Source: Ornithomonoglobus_A sp045649025 (lineage in GTDB: Bacteria; Bacillota; Clostridia; UBA1381). Taken from it: a DNA stretch of 63,296 nt. Position numbers and translations under genes: made by a program. This document shows, piece after piece, positions 7,441 to 14,921 of the stretch (its first letter is position 1; each line of letters begins with the position of its first letter). The stretch spans positions 1 to 63,296 of the forward strand of contig JAZRPB010000015.1 of the NCBI GenBank assembly GCA_045649025.1. Direction: 5' to 3'. The notes under the pieces were generated by a model. The model saw nothing but the letters and a program-made list of their open reading frames with translations. It was not told the origin of the DNA and did not search any database.

Positions 7441-8253
7441 TTGATTAAGCCTTTTAAATATGTTCATATACATTTTCTAACTGTTTTGCTGTTTTTTATA
7501 TGCTTTTGTGTGGGCAAGGGAAGGGTTTTTCTATTTACATATTCCATTATGCTTTTACACGAGCTTTCACACACAATTGCGGCACTGTGCATAGGCTTAA
7601 AGGTTGATAATATTTCATTGTATCCCTTTGGGGTGAATTTAAAGTTAAAAAACAAATTTGTACATAGCTTTAGCGATGAGTTGATTTTATATATTTGCGG
7701 ACCTCTTTTTAATATTGTGTTTGCGTTTGTTATGCTCATGCTGTATACACATTTTAGAATTTATGAGTTTAAGTATTTGTATTATATGAATGTTATGTTA
7801 TTTGCTATGAATATGCTGCCTGTTATGCCGCTCGACGGCGGTGTACTGCTAAAGAAAATTATTGCATATTACTGCAATACGGCAAGGGCCGATAAAATAA
7901 TGCGTGGGGTATCTGCAATTTTGTGTTTTCTTATGTGTTGTACGTGCGGATATTGCGTGTACGTTGCTAAATTTAATTTTTCGATGGTGATTATGTGCGT
8001 GTTTCTTGTAGGCTCAATATTCTGTGCGAGCGAAAAGTATGATGTTGACTTTGTTAAAGAGCTTGTTTTCTCGTATAAGGATAAAAATATGAGAAGAATA
8101 AGGCACACAATAGCAGATAAGAGAGAAGAAATGCAAAACATTGTTAAAAAATTTTCAAAAAACAGCTATAATGTGGTTTATTTAACCGATGATACGGGGA
8201 AAATTTGTAATGTATTAACAGAAAAGGAGATAATTAATAAAATGCTTGAATAG
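7441..8253 (+). CDS. spoIVFB: Membrane-embedded M50 metalloprotease, SpoIVFB-like
   Basis: Candidate intramembrane zinc protease that releases sigma-K from the mother-cell membrane. In the 270 residues, HELSH (40-44) is the zinc site HExxH and NMLPVMPLDGG (124-134) gives the third ligand Asp132. Both lie within a few residues of their places in Bacillus SpoIVFB. Several membrane helices surround them. The tail (about 238-270, NSYNVVYLTDDTGKICNVLT) resembles a half CBS domain, as in SpoIVFB. The TTG start at 7441 follows GGTGATG. The gene is divergent from comEC and 2.5 kb from sigK, which strengthens the assignment. Other S2P/M50 proteases share these motifs, so the specific role is inferred. 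Confidence 0.82.
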   Translation: MIKPFKYVHIHFLTVLLFFICFCVGKGRVFLFTYSIMLLHELSHTIAALCIGLKVDNISLYPFGVNLKLKNKFVHSFSDELILYICGPLFNIVFAFVMLMLYTHFRIYEFKYLYYMNVMLFAMNMLPVMPLDGGVLLKKIIAYYCNTARADKIMRGVSAILCFLMCCTCGYCVYVAKFNFSMVIMCVFLVGSIFCASEKYDVDFVKELVFSYKDKNMRRIRHTIADKREEMQNIVKKFSKNSYNVVYLTDDTGKICNVLTEKEIINKMLE

Positions 8254-8290
8254 TATTTTAACTTTTTTAACAAATTAAGTAAAAAATATC

Positions 8291-8319
8291 TTGTAATTTT
8301 TAAAAAACTGTGATATAAT
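8291..8319 (+). promoter_or_regulatory. Extended -10 sigma-A promoter upstream of pgi
   Basis: TTGTAA (8291-8296), 17-base spacer, TGA then TATAAT (8314-8319). Transcription would begin near 8326 and produce a leader of about 250 bases before pgi. Confidence 0.85.
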
Positions 8320-8325
8320 TAACAC

Positions 8326-8574
8326 ATACAGAATTTTATTTCATAAAATTCTTAAGAGCTTACGCTCTTTTGTGCTCTTTCGAGCACTGTGTCAATTGAC
8401 GGCGTCGCAAAAATTCCATTGCAAGCAAGTATTTTTGCTCCTGTTAAAATGATTTTGTGGCATCTAAATTGTGCACCAATTCTATAATATTTTTAAGATT
8501 ATACTATATAAAAGTTTTTTGTATGAGTATACTCTCAAACATTATAAATTTATGCAAAAAGAAAGGTTAATAAT
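8326..8574 (+). promoter_or_regulatory. Hairpin-rich leader or small RNA before pgi
   Basis: This fills the 321-base gap between the M50 protease and pgi. From the predicted transcript start, perfect hairpins follow one another. GAATTTTAT (8331-8339) pairs with ATAAAATTC (8343-8351). AAGAGC (8354-8359) pairs with GCTCTT (8364-8369). GTGCTC (8372-8377) pairs with GAGCAC (8382-8387). A palindrome GTCAATTGAC lies at 8391-8400. GCAAAAAT (8407-8414) pairs with ATTTTTGC (8431-8438). No clear intrinsic terminator follows, so a 5' leader is likelier than a separate RNA. It matches no riboswitch class I can recognise. Confidence 0.5.
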
Positions 8575-9924
8575 ATGGCAAATATCAAGTTTGATTATTC
8601 TGGCGCACTTTCATTTGTGGGTGAACACGAGATAGAATATCTTGGCGATGCGGTTAAGGCAGCACACAACGCACTTCATTCAAAAACAGGTGCTGGAAAT
8701 GATTTTTTGGGTTGGCTTGAACTACCTGCAAACTACGATAAGGCTGAATTTGAAAGAATAAAAGCAGCAGCAAAGAAAATCAGAGAAGATTCTGATATAC
8801 TTGTTGTTATAGGTATAGGTGGCTCGTATCTTGGTGCAAGAGCAGCAATTGAAATGCTTTCACATTCATTTGTCAATACTCTTGATAAAGAACGCAGAAA
8901 ATCACCTGTTATATTCTACGCAGGTAACAGTATTTCGTCAACATATCTTGCAGAGCTTTTAGAGGCTTGCGAGGGTAAGGATATATCAGTAAATGTAATA
9001 TCAAAATCAGGCACAACAACAGAGCCTGCAATAGCATTCAGAATATTTAAGGAGCTATTAGAGAAAAAGTATGGTAAAGACGGTGCAAAGGGCAGAATAT
9101 ATGCCACAACCGATAAAGCAAGAGGAGCACTAAAATCCCTTGCAGATTCGGAAGGCTACGAAACCTTTGTTATTCCTGATGACGTTGGCGGCAGATTTTC
9201 AGTTCTTACTGCAGTGGGACTTCTTCCTATTGCAGCAGCAGGCATAGATATAGATGCAATTATGCAGGGTGCACTCTCTGCACAAAATGAATACGATAAC
9301 GATGATTTAAAAACAAACGAGTGTTATCAGTATGCAGCTGTAAGAAATGCACTTTTAAGAAAAGGCAAGAATGTTGAAATGATGGTTAATTTTGAACCGT
9401 CACTTCACTACTTTGCAGAATGGTGGAAGCAGCTCTACGGCGAGAGTGAGGGTAAAGATAACAAGGGTATTTTCCCTGCAGCAGCAGATTTCTCAACAGA
9501 TTTGCACTCAATGGGACAATATATACAGCAAGGTCAGCGAATTTTATTTGAAACTGCAATTTTAGTTAAAGAGCCAAGAAAGAATGTTGTTATAGAAAGC
9601 GTGCAGGATGATCTTGACGGTCTTAACTTCCTTGCAGGAAAAACAGTTGACTTTGTTAATGAAATGGCATCGAAGGGTGTTGCACTTGCACATATCGACG
9701 GCGGCGTGCCAAACCTTAAGCTGACTGTTTCAAAGCTTGATGCATATAACTTTGGTGAGATGGTTTATTTCTTTGAAAAGGCGTGTGCAATTTCAGGATA
9801 TATGTTGGGAGTAAATCCGTTTGACCAACCAGGAGTGGAAAGCTATAAAAAGAATATGTTTGCACTTCTTAATAAGCCAGGTTATGAGGATGCAAGAGCA
9901 GAATTAGAAAAAAGATTAAAATAA
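8575..9924 (+). CDS. pgi: Glucose-6-phosphate isomerase
   Basis: Interconverts glucose-6-phosphate and fructose-6-phosphate in glycolysis. The 449-residue length is that of the short Firmicutes form. Family motifs appear in order: GIGGSYLGARAAIEML for phosphate binding, SKSGTTTEPAIAFR with the sugar-phosphate loop, DVGGRFSVLTAVGLLP (the PGI signature), and DLHSMGQYIQQG with the catalytic region. GVNPFDQPGVESYK near the end is also characteristic. AAGAAAGG lies eight bases before the ATG. It appears to be expressed from the extended -10 promoter through a structured leader, with the small P-loop gene 27 bases downstream. Confidence 0.97.
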   Translation: MANIKFDYSGALSFVGEHEIEYLGDAVKAAHNALHSKTGAGNDFLGWLELPANYDKAEFERIKAAAKKIREDSDILVVIGIGGSYLGARAAIEMLSHSFVNTLDKERRKSPVIFYAGNSISSTYLAELLEACEGKDISVNVISKSGTTTEPAIAFRIFKELLEKKYGKDGAKGRIYATTDKARGALKSLADSEGYETFVIPDDVGGRFSVLTAVGLLPIAAAGIDIDAIMQGALSAQNEYDNDDLKTNECYQYAAVRNALLRKGKNVEMMVNFEPSLHYFAEWWKQLYGESEGKDNKGIFPAAADFSTDLHSMGQYIQQGQRILFETAILVKEPRKNVVIESVQDDLDGLNFLAGKTVDFVNEMASKGVALAHIDGGVPNLKLTVSKLDAYNFGEMVYFFEKACAISGYMLGVNPFDQPGVESYKKNMFALLNKPGYEDARAELEKRLK

Positions 9925-9951
9925 AAAAAACTTCCAAGGAGGATAAATATT

Positions 9952-10365
9952 ATGGTTAAATTATTAATTGGTAAAAAGGGTTCAGGTAAAACAAAGACAC
10001 TTATTGCCGAAACAAACAACGCAAGCGTTAATGCAAGTGGTAATGTTGTATTCATCAGTGATGATACAAGAAGAAGTATGCACGATATTAAGTCGAAGGT
10101 AAGAATGGCAGACACAAAGGATTTTGCAATTTCTTCATATGATGAGTTCTTTGGATTTATATGTGGTATTATAAGCCGTGACTACGATATAACAAACGTA
10201 TTTATAGACGGTATTTTCAAGATTGTTGGTTCAGATAATCTTGATGGTTTTGAGAAGTTCCTGTCAAAGCTTGAATCAGTAGGCAAGGAGCTTAATGTTG
10301 CTTTTGAAATTTCAGTTAGTATAGATGCAGATGCTGCACCTGACTACATAAAGAAATTAGCGTAA
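9952..10365 (+). CDS. Small P-loop protein of unknown function
   Basis: A 137-residue soluble protein. LLIGKKGSGKTKTL at the N-terminus is a Walker A loop, and VFIDGIFKIV (about residues 84-93) looks like a Walker B strand with one acidic residue. The order of strands fits a minimal P-loop fold too short to carry a separate effector domain. It has a strong AAGGAGG site and ends at a strong terminator, so it forms an operon with pgi. I do not recognise a characterised homologue. Nucleotide binding is inferred from the motif, and no role should be assigned. Confidence 0.85.
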   Translation: MVKLLIGKKGSGKTKTLIAETNNASVNASGNVVFISDDTRRSMHDIKSKVRMADTKDFAISSYDEFFGFICGIISRDYDITNVFIDGIFKIVGSDNLDGFEKFLSKLESVGKELNVAFEISVSIDADAAPDYIKKLA

Positions 10366-10379
10366 AATTATGACATTTT

Positions 10380-10423
10380 CGTATATTCCGTCTCGGTTTC
10401 CGAGGCGGAATATACGTGTTTTT
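10380..10423 (+). terminator. Intrinsic terminator of the pgi operon
   Basis: A 17-bp stem pairs 10380-10396 with 10400-10416 around a TTT loop, with a single G-T wobble, and is followed by TGTTTTTG. The long stem with a T-rich tail, 14 bases after the stop codon, marks the end of the pgi transcript. Confidence 0.88.
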
Positions 10424-10450
10424 GCTTATTTATATATTTTTTGGAGTAAT

Positions 10451-10470
10451 ACATTGTTTAAGAGCAATGT
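10451..10470 (+). repeat. Small hairpin upstream of the thrC leader element
   Basis: ACATTG (10451-10456) and CAATGT (10465-10470) form a six-bp stem with an eight-base loop. It lies between the pgi terminator and the thrC pseudoknot element and may be part of the same leader RNA. Confidence 0.4.
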
Positions 10471-10492
10471 GTATAAGTTTTGCCATATGCCT

Positions 10493-10565
10493 TATCTTGC
10501 CCACAGATACGAGCAGGCAGAATTATTGATTTTATTTTTGTGGGCAGAAAGGCTATGAAACATAT
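10493..10565 (+). promoter_or_regulatory. Pseudoknot-like translational leader of thrC (shared with prkC)
   Basis: TATCT (10493-10497) pairs with AGATA (10505-10509), presenting the loop TGCCCAC (10498-10504). All seven loop bases are complementary to GTGGGCA (10540-10546), which directly touches the Shine-Dalgarno GAAAGG (10547-10552). The same layout occurs before prkC at 60244-60320, with a compensatory change in the loop helix. Twenty-five of the 29 bases from the downstream strand to the start codon agree between the two. The design suggests control of ribosome access. No known riboswitch class was recognised, and the ligand is unknown. Confidence 0.65.
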
Positions 10566-12068
10566 ATGCAATATCAAAGTACAAGGGATAACACAATAAA
10601 GGTAAGTGCCGCAATGGCAATAAAAACGGGTTTAAGTGCAGAGGGCGGTTTGTTTGTTCCTGAATGCTTCCCAAGCGTGAGCTTGTCGGAAGTTGAAGCA
10701 CTCTCATCAAAGAGTTACCAGGAAAGAGCTTATTTTGTATTGAGTAAGTTTTTAACAGACTTTAGTGAAGAAGAGCTTTTAAACTGTATAAATAATGCCT
10801 ACACCAAGGAAAAATTCGGCACAAATGCAATAGCTCCCGTATATAAGCTTAACGATAATGAATATGTTTTGGAATTGTGGCATGGTCCAACCTGTGCGTT
10901 TAAGGATATGGCTTTGCAAATTCTTCCGCATTTACTAACAACATCAATGAAAAAAACAAACGAGAATGATGAAGTAGTAATTCTTGTTGCAACATCAGGT
11001 GATACAGGTAAGGCTGCACTTGAAGGCTTTAAAGATGTTAAGGGAACAAGAATTATAGTATTCTATCCCAACAACGGTGTAAGTGAAATACAAAAACTTC
11101 AAATGGTTACTCAAGAGGGCGATAATGTTGCAGTTGCGGCTGTTAACGGCAACTTCGACGATGCTCAAAATGGTGTTAAGAAGATATTTACCGATAATGA
11201 ATATAAGGCATTGCTTGCACAAAATCAATTCAAGCTGTCATCTGCAAACTCAATCAACTGGGGCAGACTTGTTCCGCAGATTGTGTATTACTTCTCTGCA
11301 TATGCAGATATGCTCAAAAATAACGAAATAAAAATAGGCGACAGCATAAATGTTGTTGTACCAACAGGTAACTTCGGTAATATACTTGCAGCATACTATG
11401 CAAAGAAAATGGGACTTCCTATTGCTAAATTCATATGTGCATCAAACAAAAACAATGTACTCACAGATTTTATAAACACAGGCGTTTATAACAAAGACAG
11501 AAGCTTCCATACAACAATATCGCCATCTATGGATATTTTAATATCTTCAAATCTTGAAAGATTTTTATATGACCTTACAGGAAATGATGATAAGGTTGTA
11601 AGCGATTGGATGAAGGCTTTAAATACTGAAGGCAGCTATGAAATAACACCAGAGGTTAAAGAGAAACTTCAATCATTGTTCTGGGCAGATTGTTGCGATG
11701 ATAACGAAACAATGGAAACAATCAAAAAATGCAGCGATAAGTTCGATTATGTTATAGACACACACACAGCAGTTGCAAAGTGTGTATACGATAAATATGT
11801 TGCAAAAACAGGCGACACAACAAAAACAGTTATTGCATCAACCGCAAGTCCGTTTAAGTTTAATCAAAGTGTATTAATAGCACTTAAAGACTATGAATTT
11901 GTTGTTAATAAAGATGAATTTACACTTCTTGATGAGCTTTCACACTCAAGTAATATGGAAATTCCAAAATCTCTTGCAGAGTTAAAGAATAAATCAGTTG
12001 CATTTGACCTTGTATGTGATAAGGATGAAATGCCAAGAGTAGTAAGTGATTTTCTTATGGTTGATTGA
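10566..12068 (+). CDS. thrC: Threonine synthase
   Basis: PLP enzyme converting O-phosphohomoserine to threonine and phosphate. The 500-residue protein begins YQSTRDNTIKVSAAMAIKTG and contains GLFVPE, the PLP-lysine segment CAFKDMALQILPHLL, the motif ATSGDTGKAALEGF, and VPTGNFGNILAAYYAKKMGLP, all typical of the long class of threonine synthase. The start is fixed by GAAAGG 13 bases upstream. This spacing is acceptable because GAAAGG pairs with the 3'-most part of the 16S tail. No thrA or thrB is nearby. Expression probably depends on the structured leader before it. Confidence 0.96.
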   Translation: MQYQSTRDNTIKVSAAMAIKTGLSAEGGLFVPECFPSVSLSEVEALSSKSYQERAYFVLSKFLTDFSEEELLNCINNAYTKEKFGTNAIAPVYKLNDNEYVLELWHGPTCAFKDMALQILPHLLTTSMKKTNENDEVVILVATSGDTGKAALEGFKDVKGTRIIVFYPNNGVSEIQKLQMVTQEGDNVAVAAVNGNFDDAQNGVKKIFTDNEYKALLAQNQFKLSSANSINWGRLVPQIVYYFSAYADMLKNNEIKIGDSINVVVPTGNFGNILAAYYAKKMGLPIAKFICASNKNNVLTDFINTGVYNKDRSFHTTISPSMDILISSNLERFLYDLTGNDDKVVSDWMKALNTEGSYEITPEVKEKLQSLFWADCCDDNETMETIKKCSDKFDYVIDTHTAVAKCVYDKYVAKTGDTTKTVIASTASPFKFNQSVLIALKDYEFVVNKDEFTLLDELSHSSNMEIPKSLAELKNKSVAFDLVCDKDEMPRVVSDFLMVD

Positions 12069-12091
12069 TAATTAGTTATTGAAATGACAGT

Positions 12092-12292
12092 ATGTATATA
12101 AAAACAGCTATTGACACATTAAGCGATTTAAAGGCAGTGCGTGAGAGCGTTGAAAATGACAGAGCGGTTTTAAGAGCAATGCACTTTATAAACGATAACC
12201 TCATCGCACAAGAGGAAGCAGGAATGCTCGGTGTGGGTGTGTGTCACATACTGTCTGTAAAACCTGTTGGCGGCTACGAGGTAAAAATCTGA
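12092..12292 (+). CDS. Hypothetical 66-residue protein
   Basis: Small soluble protein between thrC and cysE, same strand, with short gaps (23 and 16 bases). It has a predicted helical N-terminal half (TAIDTLSDLKAVRESVENDRAVLRAMHFINDNL) followed by a glycine-rich segment (GMLGVGVCHIL). There is no signal peptide or membrane segment. The ribosome-binding site is weak. I recognise no family. Its position and intact reading frame suggest a real gene, but evidence is limited to that. Confidence 0.55.
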   Translation: MYIKTAIDTLSDLKAVRESVENDRAVLRAMHFINDNLIAQEEAGMLGVGVCHILSVKPVGGYEVKI

Positions 12293-12308
12293 CTTAAGGA
12301 GTGTTTAT

Positions 12309-13205
12309 ATGGCAAATAACACAGAAGAGCTTATAGATGTTATTCTCGACAGCTATAACAAATATGATTTAACTGTTAGAATTGATACGGATAACATACT
12401 AAATAAGGATATTATAATAGAGGTTGTTGAGGAAATAAGAAAAATACTTTTCCCTGGTTTTTTTGACCAAAATCGCTTACGTGGCGAATACTTAAAATTT
12501 CACGTGGGTGAAAGATTAGAGTTTATTCAATATAATCTTAAAAGACAGATTGCAAAGGCACTTTGTAACTCAAAGCGCTGCGAGCAAGAGGAAAAGAGCG
12601 TGGTAGAAGAAAAATCACAAAAAGCCTCGTATGAGTTTTTGTCAAGGCTTCCTAAAATACGTGAATATTTGTACACAGATGTGCTTGCTGCGTATGATGG
12701 TGACCCTGCCGCATATAGTATAGAGGAAATTATATTTTCATACCCTGGCTTGTATGCAATAACAATATACAGAATTGCACATGAGCTGTGGGAAATGGAT
12801 ATACCAATGATACCAAGAATAATGACCGAGTATGCTCACAGTATAACGGGAATAGATATAAACCCAGGTGCAACAATCGGCAAATATTTCTTTATTGACC
12901 ATGGTACAGGTATAGTTATTGGTGAAACCACAATAATAGGAAATAATGTTAAAATATATCAGGGTGTTACACTTGGAGCCCTCTCAACAAGAAAGGGACA
13001 GCAGCTAAAGGGTGTGAAGCGTCATCCAACTATTTGTGATAACGTTACAATTTATTCAGAAACAACCATACTTGGCGGCGATACCGTAATAGGTGAGGGT
13101 GCAACAATCGGCGGTAATGCGTTTATTGTTAAATCGGTTGCAGCTGGAACAAAGGTAAGTGTGGAAAACCCAAAAATGCAGTTTGTAAAAAGTGAAAAAA
13201 TATAA
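12309..13205 (+). CDS. cysE: Serine O-acetyltransferase
   Basis: Acetylates serine with acetyl-CoA to give O-acetylserine, the committed step to cysteine. The 298-residue protein has a helical N-terminal domain and a C-terminal left-handed beta-helix built of hexapeptide repeats (INPGATIGKYFFIDHGTGIVIGE and onward). DHGTG carries the catalytic His-Asp region, and GVTLGA is the acetyl-CoA site. The long N-terminal part fits the EpsC-type enzymes of Clostridia. AAGGAG precedes the ATG. cysK is not in view, so the substrate assignment rests on family motifs. Confidence 0.92.
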   Translation: MANNTEELIDVILDSYNKYDLTVRIDTDNILNKDIIIEVVEEIRKILFPGFFDQNRLRGEYLKFHVGERLEFIQYNLKRQIAKALCNSKRCEQEEKSVVEEKSQKASYEFLSRLPKIREYLYTDVLAAYDGDPAAYSIEEIIFSYPGLYAITIYRIAHELWEMDIPMIPRIMTEYAHSITGIDINPGATIGKYFFIDHGTGIVIGETTIIGNNVKIYQGVTLGALSTRKGQQLKGVKRHPTICDNVTIYSETTILGGDTVIGEGATIGGNAFIVKSVAAGTKVSVENPKMQFVKSEKI

Positions 13206-13238
13206 GACCATACAATTATTGAAAGGAAAAGAGTTTTA

Positions 13239-14900
13239 ATGGACAGTAATTTAAAAATGGCTGATTTGCTTCTTGGCAATATTGATAAAACACCGCAGGA
13301 CTATGAAAAATTATATCCAGCACGTAATATAGAAAAAAACGCTAAAGTAACAAGATTTGCCCCAAGTCCCACAGGCTTTTTGCATATGGGAAGTCTTTTT
13401 GCGGCTTTTGTTGCAATGGAAACGGCAAAGAGTACAGGCGGTGTATTTTATTTAAGAATAGAGGATACCGATAAAAAGCGAGAAGTTGAAAACGGTGTAA
13501 GTTGTATTGTAAACGGCTTAAAGGAGTATGGTATAGAAAGCGACGAGGGTATGCTTAATGAAACAGAAAGCTATGGCTCATACGGACCATACATACAGAG
13601 CGAAAGAACACCAATATATCAGTCGTATGTAAAAAGTCTTATAGAAAAGGGACTTGCTTATCCGTGCTTTATGAGTGAGGATGAGATTAGTGCCATAAGA
13701 GAAGAACAAGCTCAAAAGAAGGAGCTTCCTGGTATATATGGCGAATACGCAAAGTATCGCAGCATCACAGTTGATGAAGCAAAAGAAAAAATAGAAAACG
13801 GCGAGGAATATGTTATAAGACTTCACTCACCAGGTAAAATAGGCGACAGAGTAAAATTTGTTGATGGAATTAAGGGCGAGATTGAAATGGACGCCAATAT
13901 ATTGGATGTTGTGCTTTTAAAGAAGGATGGTACACCAACATACCATTTTGCACACGTTATTGATGACCATTTAATGCGTACAACAGATGTTACAAGAGGA
14001 GATGAGTGGATTTCATCGGCACCAATACATTTACAGCTTTTTGAAATTTTAGGATTTGAAGCTCCAAGATATGCTCATATTTCTCCAATTATGAAGGAGG
14101 ATGAAGAAACGGGCGGTAAAAGAAAGCTGTCAAAAAGAAAAGACCCCGAGGCAGCGGTTGAGTTTTATCAAAGCTCGGGTTATCCTTATGAGGTTGTGTT
14201 GGAATATCTTTTAACAATTGCAAACTCCAACTACGAGGAATGGAGAATGGAAAACCCTGATGCTGACAGAAATGAATTTGAATTTTCACTTGCAAAAATG
14301 AGTAAAGCGGGTGCACTTTTTGACCTTGCAAAGCTCAACGATATTTCAAAGAACTTCATCTCAAAAATGAGTGCAGAAGAGGTTTATGACCGCACGTGTG
14401 AATGGGCAGAACAAAATGATGAGAAGCTATATAGTCTGTTTAGCGAAGATGAAGAATATGCAAAGACTATTTTTGCAATAGAAAGAGGTAATGAAAAGCC
14501 GCGTAAGGACATAGGCAAATGGGAGGATGTAAGAAACTACGTATCATATTTTTATGATGATTTATGGGATAGAACACTTGATTTTGGCGACAATCTTTCA
14601 AATGAAGATATGATAGAAATTCTTGAAAAATACTCCGAAATTTACGATGAAGATGAAAAGAACGAGGATTGGTTCCCGAAGGTGAGAGAACTTGCAATAT
14701 CACTTGGATATGCAAAAGCACCAAAGGAATATAAGAAAAATCCAGAGGAATATAAAGGACACGTGGGTGATGTTGCATCAGTTATAAGAGTTGCCGCAAC
14801 AGGCAGAAGAAACACCCCCGATTTGTATGAAATACTGCAAACACTTGGTGCAGACGAGGTTATGAAGCGTTTTAGCAATGCGATAGAAAGATTAAGGTAA
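13239..14900 (+). CDS. gltX: Glutamate-tRNA ligase
   Basis: Class I synthetase charging tRNA-Glu. The 553-residue length exceeds the usual ~480-490. About 35 residues precede the catalytic start VTRFAPSPTGFLHMGSLFAAF, in which the HIGH motif reads HMGS. LRIEDTDKKREVENG and the KMSKS equivalent KLSKRKDPEAA are present. The C-terminal anticodon-binding part is acidic and longer than usual. It is followed at once by glnS, so the organism probably does not need Glu-tRNA-Gln amidation for glutamine, and GltX may be discriminating. GAAAGG lies 12 bases before the ATG. Confidence 0.92.
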   Translation: MDSNLKMADLLLGNIDKTPQDYEKLYPARNIEKNAKVTRFAPSPTGFLHMGSLFAAFVAMETAKSTGGVFYLRIEDTDKKREVENGVSCIVNGLKEYGIESDEGMLNETESYGSYGPYIQSERTPIYQSYVKSLIEKGLAYPCFMSEDEISAIREEQAQKKELPGIYGEYAKYRSITVDEAKEKIENGEEYVIRLHSPGKIGDRVKFVDGIKGEIEMDANILDVVLLKKDGTPTYHFAHVIDDHLMRTTDVTRGDEWISSAPIHLQLFEILGFEAPRYAHISPIMKEDEETGGKRKLSKRKDPEAAVEFYQSSGYPYEVVLEYLLTIANSNYEEWRMENPDADRNEFEFSLAKMSKAGALFDLAKLNDISKNFISKMSAEEVYDRTCEWAEQNDEKLYSLFSEDEEYAKTIFAIERGNEKPRKDIGKWEDVRNYVSYFYDDLWDRTLDFGDNLSNEDMIEILEKYSEIYDEDEKNEDWFPKVRELAISLGYAKAPKEYKKNPEEYKGHVGDVASVIRVAATGRRNTPDLYEILQTLGADEVMKRFSNAIERLR

Positions 14901-14921
14901 TTGAAAGGACACATATTACAC

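Noticed and set aside
10370..10558. A 62-residue plus-strand frame after the P-loop gene
   Set aside because: It consists of the terminator hairpin and the thrC leader read as protein.
10424..10565. T-box leader before thrC, or before trpS and other synthetase genes
   Set aside because: No AGGGTGGNACCGCG-type antiterminator core is visible in any of these upstream regions.
10555..10599. A short upstream frame in the thrC leader beginning ATGAAACAT, with a parallel four-codon frame before prkC
   Set aside because: The ATG is only two bases from the Shine-Dalgarno, too close for initiation; the two frames differ in length and end, so only the RNA pattern is shared.
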